From the NCBI GenBank assembly GCA_963792075.1, contig CAWBUW010000012.1:2232001-2296000 (forward strand): a DNA stretch of 64,000 nt, given 5' to 3'. The notes beneath the pieces were generated by a model that saw only the letters and a list, made by a program, of their open reading frames with translations, ran no database searches and was not told the DNA's origin. A program made the position numbers and the translations under genes. Shown one piece after another: positions 1 through 9,712 of this stretch (position 1 is its first letter; each line of letters opens with the position of its first letter). Source of the DNA: CAWBUW01 sp963792075. Lineage in GTDB: Bacteria > Chloroflexota > Anaerolineae > Anaerolineales > UBA4823.

Positions 1-634
1 CCTCGCCTGGTATGCCCAGGCGCTTATAGCGGCTGCCTGTGGCCAGAAGCACCGCCCGCGCAGAATATTCGCTGCCGTCAGCAGTATCCACGCAGTGATA
101 ATTATCGTGGCTGTGGATGCGGCTGACATCTTGCGCCTGCAGCATTTCTACGCCAAAGCGCTCAGCCTGACGGCTTAGTTGGGAAGCAAACTCCCCGCCC
201 AGGATGCCCTCGGCAAAGCCTGGCACATTGTCCAGGCGCTCTGTCGCAGCTGCCTGTCCACCCAGGGCAGCGCGCTCGATTACAAGGGTATCTATGCCCT
301 CGCGTGCAGTATACAGTCCGGCGGTCAACCCAGCCGGACCGCCGCCAATGATGATGAGATCATAATGGTGGCGACTGGCGGTGGTTTTCAGACCCAGTTT
401 GGCAGCCAGGTCGGCGTTGGATGGTTCCACCAGGATCGAACCATCGGCAAACTCAACTGTAGGAATAATGCGTTTGCCATCATTCTTCTTAAGCACATAA
501 GCTTCACCAGCGGAATCCTGCTCTATATCTACCCAGTGGTATGGAATCTGATGCTCACCCAAGAATTGCTTGCTGCGCCGGCAATCCGGGCACCAGTAGG
601 CGCCATAAATAGTGATTTGTGGTTGATCAGTCAT
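1..634 (-). CDS. Glutaredoxin-thioredoxin reductase fusion (3' end outside window)
   Basis: About 211 residues are visible. The N-terminus is a glutaredoxin-like domain with the redox motif YWCPDCRRS (about residues 13-21). From about residue 88 a FAD-dependent pyridine nucleotide-disulfide reductase domain begins, with the dinucleotide motif IIIGGGPAGLTAGLY and, further on, LLATGSRYKRLGIPGE. The CxxC of the reductase and the NADPH site lie beyond base 1. The likely role is thiol redox control, with the fused glutaredoxin acting as internal electron acceptor of the reductase (inferred). The ATG at 634 is preceded by an AAGGAAA ribosome binding site. The fusion call is firm; the substrate is unknown. 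Confidence 0.88.
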   Translation of the reverse strand, partial: MTDQPQITIYGAYWCPDCRRSKQFLGEHQIPYHWVDIEQDSAGEAYVLKKNDGKRIIPTVEFADGSILVEPSNADLAAKLGLKTTASRHHYDLIIIGGGPAGLTAGLYTAREGIDTLVIERAALGGQAAATERLDNVPGFAEGILGGEFASQLSRQAERFGVEMLQAQDVSRIHSHDNYHCVDTADGSEYSARAVLLATGSRYKRLGIPGE

Positions 635-696
635 TGCTATTTCCTTATTATCTTCTTGCAGTTAACTGGATGCTGTGAATGCAAGAAAACTTACCC

Positions 697-1054
697 CTAA
701 TCTATCTCTCCCATCCAATGCACCCAATTGGCTCCAACCTGCCGGGCATTGTTGACCAGAGCCTGGTCGGCTGTCCATAGCTCGGCCCCTAATTGTTCGG
801 CTGCGGCCAGGTAGAAGCCATCGTAAGCGGCTTTCTGGCGCAAGCGGGTGGCCCAATCCAGTGCAGATTGGCGTAATTGTACTCCAAAGCGATGCTGGAG
901 CAGGGTGGTCGTTTCCAGGATAACGTAGTTGCTGCTGAACAGGACTGAATCTGATGAGAGCATCTCGTCCCATTTTTTGTTTTGCTGACGGATGAAACTG
1001 GTCATTGGCGTTGAGGACTGGCAGGAAGGCGGCTGTGTCAATAAAAATGTTCAT
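697..1054 (-). pseudogene. PIN-domain (VapC-like) toxin with a frameshift
   Basis: Two overlapping reading frames together form one PIN ribonuclease. The first starts at 1054 with MNIFIDTAAFLPVLNANDQF, holding the first acidic residue of the PIN site. It runs out of frame at a run of six A (about 1,000 to 975). The second frame continues with WDEMLSSDSVLFSSNYVILE, then RFG, then AYDGFYLAAAEQLGAELWTAD, which holds the remaining acidic residues. Removing one A from the run restores a typical protein of about 118 residues. The start overlaps the end of an antitoxin remnant by ATGA, the usual vapBC arrangement. Either a true inactivating indel or a homopolymer sequencing error explains it. Confidence 0.75.
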
Positions 1055-1185
1055 TGTTCAAGCGCCTCGGCTAAATACTCATCGTGCTTTTCGGCCAGGT
1101 TTTCAGGGCCGTTCAATTTTCCGGCTGCCGCGCTGGCCTTGCGCCGCAAGCCTTCCTGGTCTTTAACGCCACCTGCTCGCAGCAT
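1051..1185 (-). CDS. Truncated VapB-like antitoxin C-terminal fragment
   Basis: A 44-residue reading frame ends with NGPENLAEKHDEYLAEALEQ and overlaps the following PIN toxin start by four bases. The tail resembles the toxin-wrapping C-terminus of VapB-type antitoxins (GP..L...HDEYL). No ribbon-helix-helix DNA-binding half is present. The sequence upstream is instead the 3' end of an intact MazF-like gene, 11 bases away. I infer that the antitoxin lost its N-terminal half when the MazEF module came to lie next to it, or that a start lies within mazF. No clear ribosome binding site was seen, so expression is uncertain. Confidence 0.5.
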   Translation of the reverse strand: MLRAGGVKDQEGLRRKASAAAGKLNGPENLAEKHDEYLAEALEQ

Positions 1186-1196
1186 TCGGAGAGTTG

Positions 1197-1538
1197 CTAT
1201 ACTACTCCTATCACGGTTTGGATAGCTTTTAGGATTTCATTTAATTGCTGATCGTTCAGAGTGCCGATACATTGTACAAATCGTTCCTGTGAGACTGACC
1301 GGATCTGAAATGCATCGGCCGCAGATCGTTTCTCCAGCCCATTTTGTGTATCGGGCGTAATCGAGATCATCCACGGCGCTACTGAGTAGCGCTCTTTCCA
1401 ATCAGTCAGGGGCACGATGACGCGTAAGGGCAGGATGCCAATGGCATCCTCGCTGACAATGACCGCCGGGCGCGTTTTACGAATCTCGGCGCCGATGGTC
1501 GGATCGAGATTGATCAGCCAGATTTCCCCTTTACGCAT
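1197..1538 (-). CDS. MazF/PemK-family endoribonuclease toxin
   Basis: A 113-residue protein beginning MRKGEIWLINLDPTIGAEI, with KTRPAVIVSED, the classic start of the MazF/PemK/Kid fold (G[DE]IW...P..G.E..K.RP.[VL]V). Such toxins cleave single-stranded mRNA at short sequence motifs. A start nine bases upstream (1547) is possible, but the ATG at 1538 has GGGG at a proper distance and gives the usual MRKGEIW N-terminus. The start overlaps the antitoxin stop by eight bases, so the pair is translationally coupled. The gene is intact and of normal length. Confidence 0.88.
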   Translation of the reverse strand: MRKGEIWLINLDPTIGAEIRKTRPAVIVSEDAIGILPLRVIVPLTDWKERYSVAPWMISITPDTQNGLEKRSAADAFQIRSVSQERFVQCIGTLNDQQLNEILKAIQTVIGVV

Positions 1539-1764
1539 GGAAATCATCCCCGTTTAATGCCTGGAAAGCGGTCAGCTCGGGGTCTGTCTGGTAATCTACC
1601 AGTAACACCTGAGCAGCAGCGGCAAGCGCCATTCGCTTGCGCTCGGCGACTTGTTTATCCACCATTTCGCGTACCACATCTGAAAGACTGCGCTTTTCCT
1701 GGCGAGCAATCTCGGTCAAGATTTTGTGCTGTTCTGGCTCGAGCAAAATTTGGGTGCGGTACAT
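1531..1764 (-). CDS. Ribbon-helix-helix antitoxin partner of the MazF-like toxin
   Basis: A 77-residue protein. It starts MYRTQILLEPEQHKILTEIA, followed by EKRSLSDVVREMVDKQV, the strand-helix-helix pattern of CopG/Arc-type DNA-binding antitoxins. An acidic tail ends in ALNGDDFHA and would bind the toxin. It lies directly upstream of and overlaps the toxin gene. A strong promoter (boxes at 1804-1809 and 1826-1831) and a palindrome at 1782-1800 lie just upstream, consistent with autoregulation by the complex. The ATG at 1764 has an AGGAG site. Confidence 0.82.
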   Translation of the reverse strand: MYRTQILLEPEQHKILTEIARQEKRSLSDVVREMVDKQVAERKRMALAAAAQVLLVDYQTDPELTAFQALNGDDFHA

Positions 1765-1781
1765 AACACGCGCTCCTTTTA

Positions 1782-1800
1782 TGTGTCATAATATTACACA
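1782..1800 (-). promoter_or_regulatory. Putative TA autoregulatory operator
   Basis: An imperfect inverted repeat with TGTGT and ACACA arms around an AATATT core. It lies immediately downstream of the -10 box of the antitoxin promoter, at the expected transcription start. Ribbon-helix-helix antitoxins usually bind such sites. The assignment rests on position and symmetry only. Confidence 0.45.
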
Positions 1801-1803
1801 ATT

Positions 1804-1831
1804 ATTATACATCTTAAAGGGGTGCTGTCAA
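1804..1831 (-). promoter_or_regulatory. Consensus sigma-70-type promoter of the MazEF-like operon
   Basis: On the minus strand a perfect TTGACA (1826-1831) is separated by 16 bases from a perfect TATAAT (1804-1809). The -35 box overlaps the stop codon region of the upstream gene (ends at 1828). This is the best match to a full consensus promoter that I found in the window. Confidence 0.75.
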
Positions 1832-2373
1832 CTTGATTTCACTTCAGATGACCAAACATCCGCCGCGATCAAGCGGTAAGCAGGCTGGTATAGATTGCGG
1901 TAGCGCTCAGAATGGTGAACGGGAGGAAACCCTTTTTCTGCGAGCTGGGATGTGAAGGCCTCAACATCCTCCGGGTCCAGCCCAGGCCAGGAAGGTTCTC
2001 GGCAGGCTGTGATAAAACCATTCCAGGCCAGTCGCAGTTCGGCCTGGGTTCCCCACGAGCGCCGACCGGTCTCCAGGCAAGCCGCTGCCACTCCATCTAA
2101 ATCTCCTCCCGTGGCTTTGAGTGGACGCAAATTCAGGCGCAATAAGCTGTTGTCCGGCCGGATCGACTCCCAGAGCGGCTCATCCTCCACTAATTCGAGC
2201 GCGTCCCATTCGCCTCGTAATCTTTCAATAAAAGACTTTGAGTCTGTGATGAGATGCTCTGGCCCTCTCACTCCCTGGTAGAGTAGCTTATACACATCGC
2301 GCGGTTCCATGCCGGGCCGCCGCGCCAGGTGCTCCTCGATCAGGGTCCTAACTCGGTTAATATCGCTCCACAT
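1828..2373 (-). CDS. Hypothetical protein, 181 aa
   Basis: I do not recognise this soluble protein. The likely start is the ATG at 2373 (MWSDINRVRTLIEEHL). An in-frame extension to 2427 runs into an intergenic hairpin and is unlikely to be coding. Features include DVYKLLYQGVRGPEHLI, a Leu-rich RLNLRPLKA segment, and a C-terminal GFPPVHHSERYRNLYQPAYRL rich in aromatic and basic residues. It has no signal peptide or membrane segment. It lies between the TA module and the NifX-like gene and seems to be a single cistron. Confidence 0.6.
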   Translation of the reverse strand: MWSDINRVRTLIEEHLARRPGMEPRDVYKLLYQGVRGPEHLITDSKSFIERLRGEWDALELVEDEPLWESIRPDNSLLRLNLRPLKATGGDLDGVAAACLETGRRSWGTQAELRLAWNGFITACREPSWPGLDPEDVEAFTSQLAEKGFPPVHHSERYRNLYQPAYRLIAADVWSSEVKSS

Positions 2374-2402
2374 AGGTCGAAAAAGGGCGGTTGTTTGGGG
2401 GG

Positions 2403-2433
2403 TTGTTTGGGCGGCGAAGCCGCCCAAAACCCA
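2403..2433. repeat. Intergenic hairpin H1 (GGGCGGC-GAA-GCCGCCC)
   Basis: A 10-bp perfect stem (2406-2415 with 2419-2428) closed by a GAA loop, downstream of the NifX-like gene. The arms share a core of over 20 bases with the hairpin at 60.05-60.11 kb. The direct repeat GGTTGTTTGG occurs twice at its left side. There is no T tract; it could be a terminator or a repeat element. Confidence 0.7.
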
Positions 2434-2456
2434 TTAAACTCGAACTGACGAAAAAC

Positions 2457-2831
2457 TTAATGAGCGTGGACCAACTGCGGCTCGTTTTCTAGTGTGCCTG
2501 CGAGGTAAGCTTGAACGGCTGAGTCGATGGATGCTTGTTGAGTCAAGATGACTTTCAGGCCGGCTGCTACAGCCCGGCTATAGGCTGGAGCGCCCATCCC
2601 TCCCGAAAGGAGAACCTGGCAGTCTGCAATGGATTCGACCATCTGTTGGCCTGGATGAACGCCCGCCGGGTGGGAATGATCTCCGTGTTGGTGGCTTGCC
2701 TTCTGGCGCAACTCGGAGGCTGCAACCTGGTCATTTTCCAGTGTGATTACTCGGAAGTATTTCGCCTGCCCAAAATGGCGGCTGATGTCTTCACCATTAT
2801 CTGTGGGAATTGCTATTTTGATTTTTGTCAT
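2457..2831 (-). CDS. NifX/NafY-type dinitrogenase cofactor-domain protein with His-rich insert
   Basis: A 124-residue protein starting MTKIKIAIPTDNGEDISRHF, the signature of the NifX/NifB-C-terminal (FeMo-co-binding RNase H-like) fold. Family members bind iron-sulfur or molybdenum-iron cofactor precursors, but many occur without nitrogenase. A His-rich stretch HQHGDHSHPAGVH (about residues 49-61) suggests extra metal binding. The core ends with LLSGGMGAPAYSRA and a glycine-rich turn. No nif gene is in the window. It follows the large subunit of the hydrogenase-like complex on the same strand, separated by a small hairpin, so a link to that complex is possible but unproven. The ATG at 2831 was preferred to the alternative at 2846 because it gives the family N-terminus. 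Confidence 0.8.
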   Translation of the reverse strand: MTKIKIAIPTDNGEDISRHFGQAKYFRVITLENDQVAASELRQKASHQHGDHSHPAGVHPGQQMVESIADCQVLLSGGMGAPAYSRAVAAGLKVILTQQASIDSAVQAYLAGTLENEPQLVHAH

Positions 2832-2879
2832 ATGGTTTAGATGCATTGAGATAATAAAGGTCGCAATATTGGATTACAG

Positions 2880-2907
2880 GTAACTTCCCAAGTTATTGAG
2901 AAGTTAC
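2880..2907 (-). terminator. Small inverted repeat downstream of hyfG-like gene
   Basis: GTAACTTC (2880-2887) pairs with GAAGTTAC (2900-2907) over a 12-base loop, between the stop of the hyfG-like gene and the NifX-like gene. It has no T tract, so it may be a weak terminator or processing site. Confidence 0.4.
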
Positions 2908-2909
2908 GA

Positions 2910-4490
2910 TTACAGATCGTTTCCCGAATAGGATTGGTTGAAGGATTTGTTGCACAGCGGAAAATCCGGTACGATGTTTTTTAGCATGGCGAATGAGAGC
3001 GCAGGCCAGTTGGCAAAAGAGGGGTCTTTGACCTTCACGCGGTAAAGTTGTCCGTTGTCATCCGCCATCACCCAGTGGAGGATCGCTCCGCGCCAACCCT
3101 CGACCAGACCGAAGGCCGGTTCCCACGCCGGGAGTGGCCCCAAAGGCGCGGCGATGGCTCCCTCGGGGATTTGCGCCAGCACCTGTTTGATGATATTCAC
3201 AGATTCGCGGAATTCTTCCACACGCAGCATGGCCCTTGCCCGGACGTCCCCTGTTTCGGATACCGGGACATTAAACTTCAGCCACGGGTAAGCGGCAAAT
3301 GGATGGTCGCGCCGCACGTCGATGTCGATGCCTGAAGCGCGCGCCACGTAACCCAGCACACCATGATCGCTGGCTGTTTTGGTTGTCAACCGCCCTGCAC
3401 CTTTCAGCCGGTCGGTTAACATCGTGTTATTCAGGCTGATCTCGACCACTTCGTTGAAGTCGGCGATGACCGAGTCGAGTTCAGCAGCCAGATCGAGATC
3501 GACGGGTAGATCGTGCCCAACTCCACCGGGAATCACGCCCCCGCGCAGCAGGCGGTTCCCGGTCAACCGTTTGTTCAGGCGCAGCAGCCGCTCGCGGATA
3601 CGGAAACAGTGCGAGTGAGCGGCTGCGAAGCCGGTATCGTTGCAAATAGCGCCGAAGTCGGCGACGTGGTTGTACAACCGTTCCATCTCCAGCAAGAGGG
3701 CACGCAGATACTGGGCGCGGGCGGGCACCTCGCACCCGCTCAGCAACTCCACTGCCTGGCAGTACGCCAGTGCATGGCCAAGGGTCGAATCGCCGGAAAT
3801 GCGTTCGGCCAATTCCACGCCGGCCGCGGGAGGCCGGCCCTCAAAGAGTTTCTCGGTGCCTTTATGCGTAAAGTAAAGGCGGATTTTCAAATCAATCACC
3901 GTCTCACCCACGACACTGAAGCGAAAATGGCCTGGCTCAATAATGCCAGCGTGAACCGGACCGACCGGGATTTCATACACGCCTTCGCCGCCCACGGTCA
4001 TGAACGGGAATGGTGTGCCATCGTCTTGAAAATTCTCCGGTGGAACGGCGTCTTTGCGTAGGGGGAAGTAATCTTCAGGCCAGAAAGCGTGACGCGTCAA
4101 TGGGCGATGGTCAGGATGGCCGGTGGATTCGATGCCGAACATGTCTTTGATTTCGCGCTCGAAGCGTGAAGCCGGATAGTAGAAGGTTGCCATCGAAGGG
4201 AGGGTCGGATTGTCGGCGGGTAAGTTTTCTGTTGCATGTACGAACCAGTTCTCACGGTCATTGACAAAGAGATAGTGAACTTCAAACACGCCTTTGCCGG
4301 CGCGAAGGTCGTTAGCGACCATCAGCGCCAGTTCAGCAGCGAAATCGGTTCGTAGGATTTCGGCCAGCCGGGGTGCGTCGCCACGAGCGATTTGGAAGTG
4401 CAGTTCATTCTCGCGCCGGATACAGAGTTGAGTGGCGCGGCCATTCAGGTTTTCCGAAAGAGCGGACCGGAGACGAGCAAAATCAATCAT
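2910..4490 (-). CDS. HyfG/HycE-like large subunit (NuoC-NuoD fusion) lacking NiFe ligands
   Basis: A 526-residue protein. An N-terminal NuoC-like domain (about 1-145, with RFEREIKDMFGIESTGHPD) is fused to a NuoD/HycE-like domain (about 165-526, with PGHFRFSVVGE and NHVADFGAICNDTGF). In true hydrogenases the first metal motif reads RICGxC; here it is RISGDS (230-235), with both cysteines replaced. The C-terminal DPCxxC motif is replaced by DFPLCNKSFNQSYSGNDL, and the protein ends there. It therefore cannot hold a normal NiFe site. This matches the energy-converting hydrogenase-related (Ehr) group. It is the last gene of the six-gene block; its start overlaps the preceding stop by ATGA. The real substrate is unknown; quinone or another carrier is possible. 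Confidence 0.88.
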   Translation of the reverse strand: MIDFARLRSALSENLNGRATQLCIRRENELHFQIARGDAPRLAEILRTDFAAELALMVANDLRAGKGVFEVHYLFVNDRENWFVHATENLPADNPTLPSMATFYYPASRFEREIKDMFGIESTGHPDHRPLTRHAFWPEDYFPLRKDAVPPENFQDDGTPFPFMTVGGEGVYEIPVGPVHAGIIEPGHFRFSVVGETVIDLKIRLYFTHKGTEKLFEGRPPAAGVELAERISGDSTLGHALAYCQAVELLSGCEVPARAQYLRALLLEMERLYNHVADFGAICNDTGFAAAHSHCFRIRERLLRLNKRLTGNRLLRGGVIPGGVGHDLPVDLDLAAELDSVIADFNEVVEISLNNTMLTDRLKGAGRLTTKTASDHGVLGYVARASGIDIDVRRDHPFAAYPWLKFNVPVSETGDVRARAMLRVEEFRESVNIIKQVLAQIPEGAIAAPLGPLPAWEPAFGLVEGWRGAILHWVMADDNGQLYRVKVKDPSFANWPALSFAMLKNIVPDFPLCNKSFNQSYSGNDL

Positions 4491-5995
4491 TTGGCAATAA
4501 TCCTTACACTCTGATCAAGCAAATTCGCCAGCGGCGCGGGCAGGGTCAAACCGAGCGTTACCAGCACAGCCACGTTGATGAACAACAAGGCCAGACGCCA
4601 CGAGAAGCGCTCCGGCGGGACATTCGGATTCACATCTTCCGAGGGTGCTCCATACAACATCTTGTTGAGATGGCTGGTGAACGAGACAAAGATGATAGCC
4701 AGCAAGACCAGCGCCACGCCCATCAGCCACGGGTGGTGGAGCGCAAATCCGGCTTTGAAGAGGGCGAACTCTGCCATAAAGATGCCACCCGGCGGCAGGC
4801 CGATGAGAATCATCAAACCAGCCGCGAACAATGCGCCGGTCCACGGCAAAGCCTTCAACAGGCCGCGTGTATTCTCAATCAGCGGAGACTTGTACTTATG
4901 TTCAATGTTGTCCACGAGGAAGAACATCAGCGACTTAGCAGCCGTATGATTGACAAGGTGCAGCAACGCGGCGAATGAGCCCAGGGGTCCCAGCGCGAAA
5001 CCGAGGCACATCAGGCCGGTATGCTCGATACTGGAGTAGGCCAGCATGCGCTTATAGTTCGTTGCCAGTACCACGCTGAATGCTGCCACTACCAGGGAGA
5101 TGACGCCCAGTGACATCAGCAGGGTATCCGTGTAACCGCCGCCCAAGGTTGTATCGGCAACCACCTTCCAGCGCAGAAGGGCGTACATTGCCACCGCAAA
5201 CAGGGCCGACGACATCAGCGCGGTCAGCGGTGCGGGCGACTCGCCGTAGGCGTCCGGTTTCCAGGTATGCATCGGCGCGATGCCGGCTTTCGTTCCATAA
5301 CCGATCAGCAAAAAGACAAATGCCAGCCGCATCACTTCGGGGTGCAGGGCAGGTGCAGTCTTTAATAGTACGGTCCAGTTGAGGGCATTCTCGGCGCGCC
5401 CCGACAGGGACACAAAATCGAAGTAGCCCAACACCGTACCCACGAAGGCCAGCGCGATGCCGACGGAACAGATCAAGATGTATTTCCACGAAGCCTCGAT
5501 CGAGGCTTTGTTGAGCTTGAGCGGGATCACAAAGGCTGAAAAGACGGTCGTGGCTTCGATCGCAATCCACATCACGCCAACGTTGTTAGCGGATATGGAT
5601 AGCAGCATTGCCGCGATGAACAGGTTAATGAAAATGTGGTAGCGGCGTAGTTGGGCGTCCCCGTAAGCCAGGTCGCCCCAATGAGGAATCTTGACCGGGC
5701 GGCCGAGGCCAGGGCTGAGGAAGAGCGTGAGCGAAGCCACCACCGTCACACATAACATCAGCAGGGCGGTCAGGCTGTCGGCGCGCAGGACATCTTCAAT
5801 ATTGAGCCATTGCAGATGGAGGCCCCAGGTTGGCGTTTGCCCGTTGAGAACCTGCGCTGTGACGGCGAATGCCGCGCCGAGTGAAACGAGCGAGAGCCAG
5901 CCATTGATCCAACCGATAAACGCCCGGTAAGGGCGACCGAGGAACGCAATCAGGGCAGCCAGTAAAGAGGGAAGAATCAGGAGAAAGAAAATCAT
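4487..5995 (-). CDS. HyfF/NuoN-like proton-translocating membrane subunit
   Basis: A 502-residue polytopic protein of the antiporter-like family shared by complex I (NuoL/M/N), Mrp and group 4 hydrogenases. About 14 hydrophobic segments are visible. The residues used for ion translocation are kept: Glu in VMWIAIEATTVFSAF, Lys in GYGTKAGIAPMHTWKPDAYGE, and Lys in HLVNHTAAKSLMFF. It acts in the cytoplasmic membrane as a pump module. AAGGGA precedes the start; the stop overlaps the hyfG-like start. Confidence 0.88.
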   Translation of the reverse strand: MIFFLLILPSLLAALIAFLGRPYRAFIGWINGWLSLVSLGAAFAVTAQVLNGQTPTWGLHLQWLNIEDVLRADSLTALLMLCVTVVASLTLFLSPGLGRPVKIPHWGDLAYGDAQLRRYHIFINLFIAAMLLSISANNVGVMWIAIEATTVFSAFVIPLKLNKASIEASWKYILICSVGIALAFVGTVLGYFDFVSLSGRAENALNWTVLLKTAPALHPEVMRLAFVFLLIGYGTKAGIAPMHTWKPDAYGESPAPLTALMSSALFAVAMYALLRWKVVADTTLGGGYTDTLLMSLGVISLVVAAFSVVLATNYKRMLAYSSIEHTGLMCLGFALGPLGSFAALLHLVNHTAAKSLMFFLVDNIEHKYKSPLIENTRGLLKALPWTGALFAAGLMILIGLPPGGIFMAEFALFKAGFALHHPWLMGVALVLLAIIFVSFTSHLNKMLYGAPSEDVNPNVPPERFSWRLALLFINVAVLVTLGLTLPAPLANLLDQSVRIIAK

Positions 5996-6004
5996 AGAAG
6001 TCCC

Positions 6005-6664
6005 TTAGTGTTTGAGTTCGTTCATCTGATCAATGTCAATAGAATCGAAAGTGCTATGAATGTGATAGACAAAGACCTGCATTACCAGAAAGCCCATCAG
6101 CACGTCCAGGAATACTCCCAATTCGACGATGAGCGGAATTCCGAAGGTACCGAGAACAGCCAGCAGCGCAATGCCGTTCTCCATCACCAGGAAGCTGACG
6201 ATTTGGGTCAGTGCCTTTTTACGCGTGATGACCGTGAATAGCCCGACGAAGATGACCCCCATGGCCAACGGTAAGCCGCCGCGCGTTGGCAAATCACTCA
6301 CTAATACCAGTGGGCGGGTGATAGCGTAGGCCAGGAGCACCAGAAACCCGGATAATGCCAGGGATGTAACTGTGTTGATGTAAGGCTGTTCCTCTCGTTG
6401 ATCGCTGAAGCGCTTTTCCATACGCTCGAGATAGTGCGGTAAGATGAGGACTTTGAGGATGAAGAGGAACGCGGCGACCACAAACAGTTCCGGGTCATGG
6501 TCAAAGTAACCAATCATAACAAATAAGACTACCAGCACCACTGACTGCCACCGAAAGGCATCTGTGTAAGCGTGCAGACTCTTGCGCCAGAGCAGCATAA
6601 TGCCGAAAAGCAAAACCAGGCTGGAGCCGAGGGTGGAAAGTTGGGAGAAGAGAGGTTCGGTCAT
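6005..6664 (-). CDS. HyfE-like membrane subunit
   Basis: A 219-residue hydrophobic protein with about seven membrane segments. The family is HyfE, which is NuoK-like in its C-terminal part; ENGIALLAVLGTFGIPLIVELGVFLDVL matches the NuoK-like segment with buried acidic residues that could relay protons. It lies 9 bases from hyfF and 7 bases from hyfC, so it is part of the same operon. Confidence 0.82.
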   Translation of the reverse strand: MTEPLFSQLSTLGSSLVLLFGIMLLWRKSLHAYTDAFRWQSVVLVVLFVMIGYFDHDPELFVVAAFLFILKVLILPHYLERMEKRFSDQREEQPYINTVTSLALSGFLVLLAYAITRPLVLVSDLPTRGGLPLAMGVIFVGLFTVITRKKALTQIVSFLVMENGIALLAVLGTFGIPLIVELGVFLDVLMGFLVMQVFVYHIHSTFDSIDIDQMNELKH

Positions 6665-6671
6665 GGTTGTG

Positions 6672-7613
6672 TTACTTCAAAAGGAATGAGGAGGTGACTG
6701 CGAGTAAGGCTAAAACAAACGACATACTCAGCAGCTCCGGCACGCGGAACAGGCGCAGTTTGGCAATACGTGTTTCAATAACTGCCACCACCACACCCAG
6801 CACGGTAAATTTGATGATCAGTGTCACAATGGCGACGATCATGGTCGCCGGTGTGGCTGTCAATGCCAACCCCCAGGGTACGAACAGGTTCGCCAACAGG
6901 GAGAAGAAGATGGCGAGTTTAATCCACGCAGCCCACTCGATGAGCGCAAGATAACGGCCTGAATATTCCAGGATCATTGCCTCGTGGATCATCGTCAGCT
7001 CGAGATGCGTGGAGGGATTGTCCACCGGCAGACGACCTGTCTCAGCCAGCGAGACGATGAAGAGCGCAGCAAACGCCAGCAGGTGACCGGGGCTGATGGC
7101 GATACTGGGGTTGGTCAGCGTCGCGATGACGATGTTCCCGAGGTTGGTAGAACCCGCTCCCAGCGCAAGGCTGAAGATGGACAGGGCAATGGTCGGCTCG
7201 GCAATGGCAGCTACCGTCATTTCGCGGCTGGCGCCCATCCCGCCGAAGGCTGTACCGGGATCGAGCCCTGCCAGGGCAAGGAAGAAAGTCCCCAACAAAA
7301 GCAAATAGACCACGACCAGCAAGTCACCTACGTGGTCAAATGGCAGGGGTGCGGCAATGACCGGGACGAGAAATGTCACTGCCAGCGCACTGGCAAACAC
7401 AATGTAGGGTGCAAAGCGAAACAACCAGGAGGCGTTGTTCGACATCACCACTTCTTTACCGAACAACTTGGCGAGCTCAAAGTATGGCTGCCACAGCGGT
7501 GCACCGCGCCGGTTTTGCAGGCGCGCTTTCACCCAACGCACAAAGCCCACCAGCCCCGGTGCAAGGAAGAGCACCAGGAATGCTTGAAATAATTCTAAAA
7601 TGTAACCAGTCAT
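6672..7613 (-). CDS. HyfC/NuoH-like membrane subunit
   Basis: A 313-residue, eight-segment membrane protein of the NuoH/HycD/HyfC family, which anchors the soluble arm and forms the quinone-side channel in complex I. It keeps the acidic motifs of the family: KLFGKE near the N-terminus, AETGRLPVDNPSTHLEL and IHEAMILEYSGRY. These Glu residues couple electron transfer to ion movement in relatives. Its presence supports an energy-conserving complex although the NiFe site is gone. Confidence 0.88.
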   Translation of the reverse strand: MTGYILELFQAFLVLFLAPGLVGFVRWVKARLQNRRGAPLWQPYFELAKLFGKEVVMSNNASWLFRFAPYIVFASALAVTFLVPVIAAPLPFDHVGDLLVVVYLLLLGTFFLALAGLDPGTAFGGMGASREMTVAAIAEPTIALSIFSLALGAGSTNLGNIVIATLTNPSIAISPGHLLAFAALFIVSLAETGRLPVDNPSTHLELTMIHEAMILEYSGRYLALIEWAAWIKLAIFFSLLANLFVPWGLALTATPATMIVAIVTLIIKFTVLGVVVAVIETRIAKLRLFRVPELLSMSFVLALLAVTSSFLLK

Positions 7614-7660
7614 ACAAAAATCTCCATAACGCGAGTTTCAATCGCGGGTATATCCGGGTA

Positions 7661-9688
<2,028 letters not shown>

Positions 9689-9712
9689 AAATTTTCGTTT
9701 CGGATTTGTGGA

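Noticed and set aside
2910..4490. Annotation as an active NiFe hydrogenase large subunit
   Set aside because: The four metal-binding cysteines are not there (RISGDS and DFPLCNKSF), and no maturation genes are near.
6984..7592. Long plus-strand open frames opposite the hydrogenase-like genes
   Set aside because: They are antisense to well-supported membrane proteins, have no plausible start sites or family motifs, and reflect codon bias.
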